The translations under genes and the position numbers were made by a program. The notes under the pieces were generated by a model. The model ran no database searches, was not told where the DNA came from, and saw nothing but the letters and a program-made list of their open reading frames with translations. DNA of 64,000 bases, taken from positions 328,111,829 through 328,175,828 of the forward strand of contig CM040125.1 of NCBI GenBank assembly GCA_022559845.1, written 5' to 3'. This DNA is from Amorphophallus konjac. Lineage: Eukaryota > Streptophyta > Magnoliopsida > Alismatales > Araceae. Of the stretch, positions 1-11,943 are shown one piece after another (the stretch's first letter is position 1; each line of letters opens with the position of its first letter).

Positions 1-1
1 A

Positions 2-1165
2 AAGGACTCAAAGGTGCAGAAAAAGAAGAAGCCACAGGCAATGGTCTGCACGTGGAGCGATAAGGAAGAAGATTCGAAAAGCACTTCCTCAGAAGAGTAT
101 GAAGAAGGAATTTGCCTAATGGCAAACAGCGAAGAGGAGGTAACAAATGTTTTTGAAAATTTTTCTATTGATGACTGGGAAGATGCCTATGCTGAATTAT
201 TAGATAAGTTCAATTCACTTAGTAAAGAGCATAGGGTTCTGAAAAGAAAATTCAATACCACTATTGAAGAACAAACCCAAATCTGTGTAGAAAATCAGAA
301 ACTAAAAGAAGAATTGGAAGAAGTAACTTCCCTAAGAAAAGAAAATGAAAAGCTCAAGGGAGAAAAATAGGACAGTCAAAACCAGCTCAATGAACTCAAT
401 ATCAAAATTGAAGAAAGCCTGAATGAAAGTAGAGTGAATTCAGAAAAATATGAAGCTGTTAAGAAAGTCAATGCTGAACTTCTAAAAAATTCTGAATCTC
501 TTCAAAAAGAGCTGGAAGACAAACAAAAAGTTTTGGAGAAATTTGTCCAAGGAAAAACTAGTATGGATGCTATACTAGGGACTAGGGTTAACTTCAATAA
601 GGAGGGTCTAGGCTATGACCCAACTAACAAGAGACCCCTACAATTCAAAACCATCACCTTCTGCCCAGAGAAGGGAAAAGAGAAGCTGGACACACCATCC
701 AGCTCAAACAGCAGTCAAGGAACTCAATGTCAGAAAGAAACTTTAAAAAACAGTGATGGTCAACCATTTAAAATGGGAATGAATTTTGTGAAGCACTTCA
801 CTAAGCCCACTCATTAGAACAAAAATGATAGATGGACCAAGCAAGAGGATCAGAAGAAAAGCTGGAATTACTACAATCAGATGGGTCCAAACAGGACCTA
901 CTGGAGAAATAACAATCATCTTCAAAAATCTGTTAATCAACAAGCTTACAGGAGATATCCTAGGAATGGGAAGACTAATGAATGGAATAGAACTTATTTC
1001 TCCAGACCAGCTGGACAGAACCCTAGCTATAATTACAATAAACCAGAAGTAAAGGTGCCAGAGAAAACCATGTTAAAGCAAATCTGGATTCCTAAACATT
1101 TGATCAGAGATCTGAACAATGTCTTTGGACCCAACTCATCTTGGGTTCCAAATCACTTTGCTTGA
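2..1165 (+). pseudogene. gag polyprotein C-terminal part (element A), two internal stops
   Basis: This is the capsid/nucleocapsid polyprotein of the copia element; the N-terminal half and any first zinc knuckle lie left of the window. One frame runs from the window edge to a TGA at 1163-1165, broken by TAG at 368-370 and 815-817. The protein starts in the KKKKPQAM...TWSD segment that in element C directly follows the zinc knuckle. It then has an acidic stretch, about 120 residues of heptad-like coiled coil, a conserved FNKEGLGYDP-type motif and a basic Asn/Tyr-rich tail ending SSWVPNHFA. The same landmarks occur in the gag of B, which ties A and B to one family. A GTQC sequence near codon 240 resembles a weak LC8-binding TQT motif; that is a guess. 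Confidence 0.85.
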
Positions 1166-1182
1166 TTTTGTTTGTGTAGGTC
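1163..1182 (+). other. gag-pol junction with stop and splice-acceptor-like sequence
   Basis: The gag frame ends with TGA. It is followed by a T-rich run and TGTAG|GTC, and the pol frame is open from position 1180. The TAG at 1177-1179 is itself a stop in the pol frame. Elements C and B have an equivalent arrangement. Whether splicing, internal initiation or stop suppression expresses pol cannot be read from the sequence. Confidence 0.5.
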
Positions 1183-4100
1183 AGCCTGGCAGCTGAAGAC
1201 AACAAGTGGTACCTCGACAGTGGCTGCTCCAGGCACATGATAAGAGACCGATCCAAATTCAGCAAGATAGAGATGAAGGTAGGGGGTCTGGTCAAATTTG
1301 GAGGAAAGAACAGAGGTAAGATAATTGGAGTTGGCACAGTAGGTAAGTCTTCCACAAACTCCATTGAAAAAGTTCTACTTGTGGAAGGTCTTCAACACAA
1401 CCTGATTAGCATTAGTCAGTTATGTGACAAGGGTCACAGGGTTGTGTTTGATGATAGTTCGTGCAAAATCTTTGAAATAAATTCTGAAGTTGTTAAATTT
1501 GTAGCCAACAGGATTAATAATATCTACATGGTAGACTTAGATGCAGAATCTGAATCAAATCTTTGTTTATCTGCTAATTCTGAAAATGATGCTTTTGAAT
1601 AGGATAGACGTCTAGGTCATGCTAGCTTCTCTACTTTAAATAAATTGGTCAAGCATGATTTAGTTAGAGGCATGCCTAGAATTAAATTCAATTCTATTTC
1701 AAAATCATGTGATGCCTGTGCTGTAGGCAAACAGACCAGGAATTCCTTCAAGCTAAGATCTGAGCCATTGTCCACTAGACCAATGGAACTTCTCCATATG
1801 GATCTCTTTGGTCCTACTAGAACTCAGAGTCTTAATGGGAATAGGTTTGGCTATGTGATTATTGATGACCATTCTAGATATTCATGGATCTTTTTCTTAG
1901 CCAATAAACGTGATGCTTTTCAAAAGTTTAATCAGTTCTTCAATAAGGTCAAACAAGAAGGAAAACACAAAATTTGCTCTATTCAATCTGACCATGGAGG
2001 TGAGTTTGAAAATTCCATGTTTTCTGATCTTTGTGAAAGAGAGGGACTAACACACTGGTTTTCTTCTCCTAGGACACCTGAACAGAATGGAATTGTGAAG
2101 AAATAGAACTATTGTGGAGATGGCCCGAACCATGCTGATTAAAAGTCAATTACGAAGGATGGTTTTGGGCAGAGGCGGCCAATATAGCAACTTACATAAT
2201 CAACAGGGCCATGGTAAGACCCATTCACAAGAAAACACCCTATGAGCTACTAAAAGGTAAGAAACCAAACTTGTTTCATTTCAGAATTTTAGAGCTAAAT
2301 ACTTTATTAATAACAATGACAAGAAAGATTTAGATAAGTTTGAAGCTAAAAGCTCCCCTGGAATATTCTTAGGATACTCTGAAGAGTCTAGGGCATATAG
2401 GGTCTTTAAAAAAATAGACCAGAAGGTTGAAGAGTCTCCACACATCATTTTTAGTGAAAAAAAAGGTGTTTCTAACTTTGAAAATTGACAGGGATTCCAA
2501 TCATGATGGGGAATTCCTAGAAGGCCAAGAAGAAGAAAAGACTCAGCCGAGTGGAACATCAAATCCTCCCAACCAGGAAGAACCAAGAGAAACAGGTGAG
2601 TCTTCAATAAATGTTAGATTTCTTAAAGACCATCCGATAGATAATGTCATAGGCAACCCTGAAGATCCTCTTCGGACTAGGTCTCATTTTAGGAATGTGA
2701 ATAATGAAGATCTAATTGCTTTAGTCTCACAAATTGAACCCAAATCAGTAGAAGAGGCCTTGGCTGATCAAGCTTGGGTCAATGCTATGACTGAGGAGTT
2801 AGGTCAGTTCGAAAGAAATAATGTCTGGGAACTTGTTCCAAGACCAGAAAGTGTTAATATCATAGGAACTAAATGGGTGTTTAAAAACAAAATGAATGAA
2901 GATGGAATCATTTCCAGGAATAAGGCCAGACTAGTAGCCAAGGGCTACTGTCAGGAATTTGGTGTAGACTTCGAAGAATCCTATGCACCTGTTGCTAGGA
3001 TGGAGGCAATAAGAATATTGCTAGCATTTGCATGCTCTAAGGACATAAAACTCCAGCAAATGGATGTGAAGAGTGCCTTTTTGAATGGCATCATCAAGGA
3101 AGAAGTGATTGTTGAACAACCCCCAGGTTTTCAGTTTTTTCCTCAATCTAACCAAGTTTTCAGGTTAAACAAAGCCTTGTATGGTCTAAAGCAAGCCCCT
3201 CGAGCTTGGTATGAAAGACTGACTGAATTTCTGATCAGCAAGGGCTACAAGAGAGGTAAAGTTGATCAAATCTTATTTACCAAGAGTACAAATACCGATC
3301 TCATCATAGCTCAGGTATATGTAGATGACATTGTGTTTAGATCAACTAGCTGTGAATTATGTGATGAATTCTCTAAAATGATGTTTGCTGAATTTGAGAT
3401 GAGTTTGGTAGGTGAACTAAAGTATTTTCTTGGCTTACAGATACAACAATTATAGGATAGATGCTTCATCGACCAGACCAAATACACAATGGAACTATTC
3501 AAGAGGTTTGGTATGATCAACCTGAAGCATATAACAACACCTATGAGTACCAACACCTCACTGGATGCTGATGAGACAAGTAAAGAAGTAAATGCCAAAC
3601 TCTATCGAGGTATGATTGGTTCTTTACTCTACTTGACAGCTTCTAGACCTGATATACAGTTCAGTGTAGGTATGTGTGCAAGGTATCAGTCTAGACCCAC
3701 TGAATTACATTTAGCTGCAGTGAAAAGAATTTTTAGATATTTGTCAGCTACACCCTTCACTTGGTCTATGATTTCCTACTACACACTCCCTAGATTTAAT
3801 TGCATACACAGATGCAGATTATGCAGGATGTAAACTAGACCGAAAAAGCACTAGTGGTCACTGTGAATTTTTAGGTGGGTGTTTAGTCTCTTGGGGATCC
3901 AAGAAACAACACTATGTGGCCCTCTCTACTGCTGAGGCTGAATATGTGGCTGCAAGGAGTTGTGGTACACAAGTCATATGGATTAAACACTAGCTTCAGG
4001 ACTACCAAGTAGACCTGGGGTGCACACCTATCTATTGTGATAATACCAGTGCCATCAATCTTGCCAAGAATCCTGTTTTGCATTCACGCACCAAACACAT

Positions 4101-4263
4101 AGAGATAAGGCATCATTTCATAAGAGATGAGGTTTCTAAGAATAATTTTGAACTAATTCATGTAGGCACTGATAATCAGATTGCAGACATCTTCACTAAA
4201 CCTCTGGATAATGAAAAATTCACTACACTGAGAAGAGAGTTAGGCTTATACAAGTTGTCTTAA
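1180..4263 (+). pseudogene. pol polyprotein (protease-integrase-RT-RNase H), element A
   Basis: Domains in order: aspartic protease with DSGCSRHM at about 1217-1242; integrase zinc-binding and catalytic core at about 1610-2110, with LFGPTR, SDHGGEF and TPEQNG marking the D-D-E positions; reverse transcriptase at about 2640-3440, with intact YVDD in QVYVDDIVF; RNase H at about 3790-4260, with YTDADYAG and KHIEIRHHFIRD. Breaks are a TAG at 1600-1602, a frameshift near 2104, further breaks to 2430, a TAG at 3453-3455 and a frameshift near 3755. The terminal TAA is at 4261-4263. The catalytic RT residues survive, but no continuous product is possible. Confidence 0.92.
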
Positions 4264-4853
4264 ATGTGATATCTGTTCTTTTTGTGAGGGGGAGTTGTGT
4301 ATGTCTGCTGGTTAGCTTTCAGTTCTGCTATGATTAAGGGGGAGCTGATTGAGCTATGAGAGAGAGAGTTCTTTGACAGATTCAAAAGGATTGACCAGAT
4401 GTGTGTCATTGCTGGTTTTCATGACTGAATTAGTGTGGTTCTCTCAGACAGTAGAATCTCACTCATCTCTTAAGTCTATAAGTCAGTGATACTAAAGTCC
4501 AGCTAGAATCTTTTCCTCTGGTATTCCTTCAGAGATTTGGATTAATTGTATAAAGTATATCTTCCTACATTGCCAATGATTCGGGTTCAGGCCAAAACCT
4601 GTATGTCTTGATATCTGACCTAATCAACTTGAAATCTAGACTTCAAGATTCACTTCAAGAAATAGTCATTCTGGTATTGTTTTCAATCATTCCATCTCCT
4701 CAACACAAGGGCTTAACTGAATAACAATGTCATGTTTTGGTCACTGAGAAACTAGGAGCTTCATCAATGAAATGATGTTTTCTCCTATGTCATGAGGTGT
4801 CAAATGCTTAAAATGAATGAAAAGACATGACAGAGCAATGGTGGCTAGCTGGT

Positions 4854-5012
4854 GAGTAACTGGGGACTCTGGCCTCTAATCAAGGTGTTTCCTCATGTCA
4901 AAAGCCACAGTTACTAACTCTATTCCTTTAAAAAAAAGGAGGTCATGAGGTACTCACACTGAGTAACTGGGGATTCAGGCCTCTAATCAAGGTGTCTTCC
5001 TAATGTCAAAAG
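4854..5012 (+). repeat. Imperfect direct repeat, about 51 bp, two copies
   Basis: Copies at 4854-4904 and 4961-5012 share GAGTAACTGGGGA, GGCCTCTAATCAAGGTGT and ATGTCAAAAG, with a few substitutions. They are 107 bp apart within the spacer of element A. Confidence 0.8.
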
Positions 5013-5644
5013 AGTGAATTACCAACTTACTCATTGGTCTTCTTGAAAATCATCACAAACATCCCTTGTAGTTATGCAACTAATGGATTGCTTGTCCTCA
5101 ATACCTTGAGAACACCTTTTCTGACTTTGTCTCTTGTTGTCTTCTGGGATAGTTGCATGTTCAGCTAAATCATGCCATACTTGTTAACTCCTGCTCTAAA
5201 TCATACACTATGTATGCTGATAAACTTTTCTATCATTATATTTCTCTACTGGTTGCTGGAGTTCAAGAATCTTCACTTGAGTTTAGCACATCACTTATCC
5301 TCTTAAGATTTGCTCGTGCCTTTCTACACTAAGATGTTTAATGTACTTCCTCCTCATGTCTCCAGCACTTTCATATATTCTGCATTTCCTTTTGCTGATG
5401 TCAAAGGGGGAGAGAGGCTTTGCAATATCAATAGATCATGAGAATAGCTTGTCATGGAGAATAGCTTGTCATGGAAATTTCTGAGAGTGAGTTGAGGGGG
5501 AGTGGTTTTGGAGAAAGAAGTGTTTCAGCAGTAGTGTTTAACTTGACTCTGCATGCACTTGCTTTGAATTTGCCTTGTTTGTCATAGCTGCTGTTGATTT
5601 CCTTTAAGCCTTGATATTGCTTGATTCATAGTGTTGCCATCATC

Positions 5645-5658
5645 AAAAAGGGGGAGAT
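5645..5658 (+). promoter_or_regulatory. Polypurine tract of element A
   Basis: AAAAAGGGGGAGAT lies immediately before the LTR start TGTTGCATCC. It would be the plus-strand DNA primer site. Confidence 0.85.
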
Positions 5659-5781
5659 TGTTGCATCCCTACGGTTTTGATGATGTCTCACACTATAAAT
5701 CAATATGTATATCTCTAGATCAACTCATGCTTCATCATTTAGGACAATGCAATTCATGTGACTATTAGTGAATCATTTAGC

Positions 5782-6971
5782 AAGTCCATACATCACTGCA
5801 CATGCTTTCCATCAAGTCTGTACAGCGAGAGTGGCTTTCATTCATGTGCATAGTCCAAGCATTCTCATAAAGTATACACATTGGCATATGCACTCACACA
5901 CATCATAGTTTGGATAGAAGTGGGTCGACCCCCCCTTCCAGATGGGTCGACCCCCCCAAGATATCCAAGTCTGTACAAAGTCTTTTGCATTCCTTAATAT
6001 CAAGTCTAGACATCGTGCATACCTTCATATGAAGTCTATACACTGCATTGTCAAGTCTGCACATCGGTTTCCAAGTCTGTACATTGCTTGGCGCTTACCA
6101 AGTCTATACATCGCTTGCATCATTAAGTCTAGACACTGCACTGTAGCTTGCTTAGTTGAAGTCTATACATTGCTGATCGAACATAAGTTTATACATTCCA
6201 ACTTTTTCCTACGTTCACTGCTTTAGCTACACTCTAAGTCTACACATTGGCAAAGTATATACATCGCTTATGCAAGTCTGTACAGCGAGCGCATTCATTG
6301 ATATCAAATCTACACACTGCATCTAGGTAAAGTCTGCACATTGGTTAAGTCTATACACTGGCTATGGCTTGTTCATGCATAGTTCTTCTCAAGTCTGTAC
6401 ACTGCCTTCCCATGCATGCGTTCATCAAGTCTATACACTTGCTCGTCTCTCCAAGTCTTTACATCGGCGCACTGTTCATGCATCAGTTCTTCAAGTCTTT
6501 ACATCGGCGCATTGTTCATGCATCAGTTCTTCAAGTCTATGCATCGGTGCACTGTTCATGCATCAGTTCTTCAAGTCTATGCATCGACGCACTGTTCATG
6601 CTTCGGTTCTTCAAGTCTATACATCCTTCAAGGCCCAAGGGTATACATCGTTCACAGCACACACGTTCAAAGTCTGAAGTCTGTACATCCTTGGCATATG
6701 CGTTCAAAGTCTATACATTGTGGGGCTTCGGTTCTTCAAGTATGTACATTCTTCAAGGGTGAAGTCTATACAGTGGATAGGGGTGTGCATCGTGAAGTCT
6801 ATACACTGCTTGTGTAACTCAAGCCTTTACATCAAAGTCTATACATTGGTTAGGCTTTTTCATGCATCATTCTGCAAGTCTATACTATGAGGTCGCTGAA
6901 GGATTTCAAGTCTATACATTCTCACGTTGTTCATACTTTCTTATTTGCTGCTTCGAAAGTCTATACACGCT
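5782..6971 (+). repeat. Array of about 35 copies of AAGTCTRTACAYTG in U3 of element A
   Basis: A degenerate 14 bp word (AAGTCT, then A or G, TACA, then TTG, CTG or TCG) recurs every 15-60 bp in the same orientation. Between 6453 and 6613 the period is exactly 40 bp and includes TTCATGCATCAG. ATGCAT/CATGCA words are frequent between copies. The array stops about 155 bp before the TATA box. Open frames across it are a by-product of the repeat and are not called as genes. Confidence 0.9.
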
Positions 6972-7126
6972 GTGTTAATAGACTGAACTAATTCGATACA
7001 TTCCATTTGTCTCTGCCTACAGATGATTCAAGCTGATGATTGGACACGTCATCCGAGGTGGTACCTGGCACGTGATCCGACGTGCTCTCTGGGTGGGAAC
7101 CTGAAGGACACACGCCCAACATCTGC

Positions 7127-7134
7127 TATAAATA
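7127..7134 (+). promoter_or_regulatory. TATA box, LTR of element A
   Basis: TATAAATA sits downstream of the motif array. The same TATAAATA...GAAGC context occurs in K (63719), which supports it as the LTR core promoter. Confidence 0.7.
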
Positions 7135-7960
7135 TGAAGCATCTTCCTTCAGTAGAAGCAAGATCGTGAAAGAAAGAGCAGAAGGCATTCTTGTGAGGCT
7201 GCACGATCCAGAAAAGAGAGAGAGCAAAGAATTCCATTTCATCCAGATCTGAGAGAAATATATTTGAGAGAGAGAGAGAGCAGTGTCTGTGGTTTGAAGA
7301 ATTGCTTCTTCGGAAGCTACATTATTTCTTATTTTCAGAGAGGATTTTTATGCTTTGATTTTCGTGTTTTCATTTTTCATTTCATCTTCCTTATCGAATA
7401 TTGTTACCCTCCTGTGATCGGAGGAAGGGAGGATTGATCCTCCAGTTTGCAAGTGACAGGGAGTCGCTTGTGGGTTCCCTCTTGGGTGGAGGAAGAGAGA
7501 CCTCGGTCTCTAGTTTGCTAGTGACTGTTGTCACTGGTTGTATCCCTCCGGTGTGGAGGAAGAGGGGAGGTTGTTCCCCTGGTCAAGCTGTGTGGCAGCA
7601 TTTTGTTCGCAGACTGAGTCTGCAGTTTCTAGCCGTGGCTAGTGGAAGCCTCACTCTAGTTGGAGTGAGGGGTGAATGTAGATTGTTGACTACAATTGAA
7701 CCACCTTAAAAATTCTTGTCTCCTTTGTGGTTTGCTGTTATCGTTTGTGCTCTCCATCTGCTTGGCATCATGTTTGACTGTAGACAGCTCGTTCAATCGC
7801 TCTTAATTCTTCTGTCTTGGTTATTGACTGCGTTAGCAATACTCTTTGTGCTATTTCTGAAGGGTTGTAAATTGTTGAACTAATATTTCGCTGAAGTTTT
7901 TTAAAATCGGGAGTGATCTATTCATCCCCCCCTTCTATATCACTCTTCGCTGCGCTAACA

Positions 7961-9268
7961 CAATGCGACGTCAGTTTCGAGTAGTGGGTCCGATAGTGGG
8001 CCTGGTGTCCCCACCACTAACCTTGTGGTTGACCATGGTAAGATGTGTATTGTCTGGGGACCCATGTGCATTGGTCGTGACGTTGTCGACCAGGTTGCTG
8101 TGATGGCAAGTGGCACCTGATTGCCTTGGAGTCGTGTGACGTGAATTGCTCAGGTTGTGTCCCGTGGCTATGTGATAAGAGCAGAAATCGGGAATGGCAA
8201 GCGTCCATTTGGAGTAATTGAGATGAGATAGGATTTGATGAGACAGGGTGATGGACGGTGCTTGTGTGCGAGATTCCTTGATGGGACGTTGACGTGGAAT
8301 GGTGATCCTTGGTCTGGTGACCAGCATGTGATGATTTTCCTGTAAGTCTGAGTCGAGTGAGGTGAGGACCGAAGATTTCAGGATTTTGTTATTTGGTTTC
8401 TCTGTGCTCCCCTGAGAGGGTAGAGTTGGTGTGAGACTCAAGATCGGATGTGGTGTTGGTCTGTGCGGAAGTCAACGGATGGCCTATCGAGATCTGGAAT
8501 GTGCCCTTCGGGTCTGGTGGAGGACTAGGAAAGAAGGAAGAAGCTGAGCGAGTCAAGGGTTTCCCGTTGACGAGTGTCTGGTGACTGGTGATTGGTCTTT
8601 CATGGACAGAAGATGCTGGTGGTTGTTCATCGAGAACGGTGATAGCCATGTGCAAGCGAGGCCTTTGGTGGCCGTTTCCGTGATGTGCTTTTTTGGATGG
8701 ATCTGGGCTTTGTCGAAGTTTGAGTTCTGACAGAGATGGTCCCGTGTTGTTGTTGGCGTTCGGCTTGTCAGGTGTGAGATGGTCCTTAGCGTGGAGCCGA
8801 CGATTTACGGCAGTCAGTTGCAAAGACTGCGTTAGCTGGTTGGAGGTTCAGCGATGGTTGTCCCTGGTGTGGGGCGTGAGATTAGTCAGCTGGGGGTGAA
8901 GCTGATGTTTGATTGGTCTGCTGACCATGGGTTGATCGGTGGCTGTTTCTCATAACGAGGATTGTGTCTCCTCGGTGAGCGAGATTGCGACAGCGGTGCC
9001 GTGATTGGATTTCGTTGTGACTGAGGTGATGCCGGACTTGTGCTTTTGTTGTATGCCTGCTCTGATGATCGATGTATGCTGTGTGCGGAGCGAGGTGTTG
9101 CTTGTGATTATGGTCTAGCTGTATCCCTCAAGATTGGTGCTTTCATGATAATCGAGGTTTTCGGTGTTGGGGCTCTGACATCGTTGTCAGTTGATTAGGG
9201 TGTTCTCCCCCTGTGACTTGGTGCTAGTCCTGAATTTCGAGGATGAAATTTATTTAAGTGGGGAGGGC
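7961..9268 (+). other. Decayed 3' internal region of Ty3-like element J
   Basis: About 1.3 kb lies between the end of the A LTR and the start of the J LTR. Only the last part is recognisable: near 9230-9268, TTTCGAGGATGAAATT followed by AAGTGGGGAGGGC resembles the 3' terminus that precedes the 3' LTR in Tekay/Del-type Ty3 elements. The rest is unusually rich in G and T on the plus strand. I see no credible gene in it. Confidence 0.5.
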
Positions 9269-11586
9269 TGTAATGTCCCGGATTTTTTGGATATTGTCCG
9301 AATTAGGATCCGTGGGTTTCGGATCACTTTTGTGGGTCCCGGATTGAGTTTTACGATTTACGTGTATTTTTGCCTATCGAACCATCGGAACCACGTGTAG
9401 GGCGAACCGTTACGTTCTCCAACTCTGGGACATTACTAGCACGTTGTGCGTTTTTCGAAGATCATGGGGAGTATTTTTTCCTATTTTTGGTATTTTCTGA
9501 AAAATTTTGATTTTCTATATATTAAACCCCTTTTTCTCTCTCTCCCCATCTCTCATTTCTCACTCTCTCCCTCTCTCTTTCTCTCTCATGTTCTCTCCTC
9601 TCCCCCTCTCTTCCCTCCAGGCGGCCGACGGAAACGGACGAGAGCCAGGTGGCAACGGACGAGGGCGAGGGGCGGCGAGGATGGGGTGAGGATCGAGAGG
9701 GTGGAGGCACGGCGAAGCTCGGCCGTGAGTTCGGGGCGCCGCGGTGGTTCATGCGGCATTTTCTTTGCGAATCGGCGTCCTCATCGCGCGAAATCTTTAG
9801 TGGAGGTACGGAAATGGTTCCTTAACCCATGTACTTCATTTCCCGTGAGTTTGGTAGCCCAAGGTGAGCCGAGAGAGTTTATTTTCTCGTCGGAGTCATA
9901 ATGTGTGATTTTGGGGTGTAAGCCAGATCTCTCGTTTTGATTGCATTTTTGGGGTTTAATTGGGTCCTCTAGATGCTAGAGAGGTTGGGGAATGATTTCC
10001 CCTTGCTTTCCCATTCACATGGGTGTGAATGGGGCGTGGAATGGGGTTTTTTGTAGAGGGCTATCCCCGCATGTCATTGGCATTCCGGTAAGTGTTTTCC
10101 TACTGGGCCGTGAGTTTGGCCCTTGGACTACGAGTCCAGTCACCCAGTCTGGGGCTTGAAGCTTCCTGCTTTTCCCTTGGATAGGGGATCGACTCGGCGG
10201 CTTGTGATCTACCTTTGGAATCATGCTACCATGGTTTCAGACCTAGGGATTAGGCTAGATTAAAGGCACTGTGCCGTCGTGTGCAGCGGTCTCGACCCGA
10301 GTCGCGTGACTCAAGGACCGTTGGGTTTAGCAGGTCTAGCAGACCATCCAAAGTCTGATGACCTCAAGCCACCTGTTACTCCGCGTTACTCACAATGGGT
10401 GCGTGCGTGGCTTTCCGTGTTCACGTTAGTGACTCCCCACTAGTCGTAGCCTTCTTACAGCATGCGTGTGCTGACCCACCATGGAGTGGTGGAGCGTCTT
10501 CCCTGAGAGAGATGATTTTTAGGTTGGTTACAGTAGGACCCCTTCGCCCAACTTGAGTCTGGGATTTCGGGAAGAACCAGCTAGAGGATCTGACCTAGGG
10601 CGCATGGTCTGTGTATGCACACGTGGTTGTGACGTCGGACCTGCGCTAACGAGCGCGACCCCAACTAGTCCTTGTTCTGTGTTCCTGGTTACTGTATGGT
10701 GTCTTAGTCTCCGCCTGGGACGTCGTAGGGAGACACCTAAGGCTGAGGACAAAGTAGTCAGTGGACGCATCTGGCCTCGCTTCTGGTGGACAGGTACTTC
10801 TATCACGTGACGTAAGTTTCTAGTGACTCGAGTTTCCATTTCACGTCTGTGAGATGTGATTTTACTCATAGATTCCATGTGTTTCCTGAGGTAGAGGTCT
10901 AGGGTTTCCGCTAAGCATCACCGAGAGCCTTTTCCCTGGATAGTGTAGGGTTCACGATGGCGAGGTTGTGATCGTGTCTACCCGGACCGCGTGGTTTTGG
11001 GTTGGGCCTTTGTCTGTGAGACGGGCCTCTACGACAGTGGTGCCATGATGGTCTCTTGGCGGGATAGCCAGAGGTTTTCTTGTTAGTCTGGTAGTCCCCC
11101 AACTATGAGACCGGGGCGTGTTTTCTGGTACAGTATGAGTAGTTGCAGTGTCGAGTTTTTACTAGTCACCGAGGTTGTTGTTCCCGCTGTTATTGTTGCT
11201 TTCTGCTACCGCCATTGTTTGCGATTGGGGTTCCGTGAGACCCCTACTGAGCCAGTGATAGGAGGCTCTCTTTTCAGGTGCGGCGGTTCTTCCTTAAGGT
11301 TCGAGGGTGTTGTGCGGTGATTCTTAGTTGGCAGCTTGTCGGGCTGAGTGTTCGCTCAGTGTTGGGTACGCTTCTCTGCCTTAGACTGTACTTTTATTGG
11401 ACTGGACTCTGTTTTAGTTGGTAATTTATTTCTATTAATTGTTAAATTATTTTGCTTTATTTCCTATATATTTCTTTGTACCTCCACACTCCTTTCAGCC
11501 CTTCCGAGCCCTCCGACTCATGGACGGTGGGCCAGGATTCGAATGGTATCGGGTTCTTCCTGGTATCCGGATCTTGGGTCATTACA
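9269..11586 (+). repeat. LTR of Ty3-like element J (probably 3' LTR)
   Basis: It starts TGTAATGTCCCGG directly after a purine tract and ends GGGTCATTACA, giving matching inverted ends TGTAATG/CATTACA. A TATA-like TATATATTAAACC near 9515 is followed by a CT-rich leader and a GC-rich segment, a typical Ty3 LTR layout. No primer site follows the right end, so it reads as a 3' LTR. The partner LTR would lie left of the window, beyond element A. Confidence 0.65.
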
Positions 11587-11824
11587 GTGGAACACCTCAA
11601 CTTCCTGTAATTTTAATTTGTCCACTTGGACGCACATTGACGTTTGATGACTCGCTATCTCTTCGGACTTGGCCCTCTGGGCTCTCTTCCTGTTCTTCTT
11701 CACTGTCGGGCCATTAGGGTTGACCCTTCGGCATTGTATTCTAGAGACACTTGATCTTCCCACAACATGTGATGCATTGTGGTATATTTGTGGTCGTTGA
11801 ATTTTGTATGTCAACAATCGTATA
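11587..11824. other. Unassigned sequence between LTR J and LTR I
   Basis: 238 bp with no recognisable coding, RNA or repeat signature. It may be older host DNA or another decayed element. Confidence 0.4.
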
Positions 11825-11943
11825 TGTGACACCATGCCATCCTAAATTTGCGCCCTGACGAACGAATTGTATTCAAAATTAATGGACGCCTAGGCGCCCC
11901 CGAAGTCATCTCACTGTGGTCCAGATTGTGGAAGTCGGGGCAT

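Larger units (their letters stand above)
4264..5658 (+). other. Long spacer between pol and 3' LTR with repeated GGGGGAG tracts
   Basis: About 1.4 kb follows pol with no credible ORF. GGGGGAG occurs near 4288, 4338, 5406, 5494 and 5651; only the last abuts the LTR and acts as the polypurine tract. Multiple polypurine-like tracts before the 3' LTR are a recognised Sirevirus trait. The segment also holds a direct duplication (4854-5012). No env-like ORF is visible, unlike element C. Confidence 0.75.
1..7960 (+). mobile_element. Element A: Sirevirus-type Ty1/copia LTR retrotransposon, 5' end outside window
   Basis: The order gag C-terminus, protease, integrase, reverse transcriptase, RNase H is that of Ty1/copia. 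A long coiled-coil gag tail, a long spacer after pol with repeated GGGGGAG tracts, and a polypurine tract ending GGGGGAGAT point to the Sirevirus lineage. Only the 3' LTR is in the window. The element is dead: gag has two in-frame stops and pol has several stops and frameshifts. The LTR end is placed at 7960 (TGTTG...TAACA); 7962 is also possible because the partner LTR is not visible. It appears to be inserted in Ty3-like element J, whose remnant resumes at 7961. Confidence 0.9.
5659..7960 (+). repeat. 3' LTR of element A (about 2.3 kb)
   Basis: It starts TGTTGCATCC after the polypurine tract and ends about GCGCTAACA. Its start resembles the LTR starts of B and K (TGTTG..CC..(T)TTTGATGAT). 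U3 holds two GGGTCGACCC palindromes (5922-5931, 5944-5953) and the 14 bp motif array. A TATA box at 7127 is followed by a GA-rich and then GC-richer leader. At 2.3 kb it is long for a copia LTR. Confidence 0.88.

Noticed and set aside
6364..6817. Several overlapping open frames of over 100 codons in the LTR of A, with similar ones in B and K
   Set aside because: They arise because the 14 bp repeat word lacks stops in most frames. The peptides are just translated repeats (SLYIG, CTDL, KSIHC) and differ between frames.
7971..8823. Minus-strand ORFs of 144-156 codons in the J remnant
   Set aside because: They result from the G/T-rich plus strand, which lacks minus-strand stop codons; the peptides show no domain.
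9446..9901. ORF of about 150 codons in the LTR of J
   Set aside because: It spans the CT-rich leader and GC-rich U5 of an LTR and has no recognisable domain.
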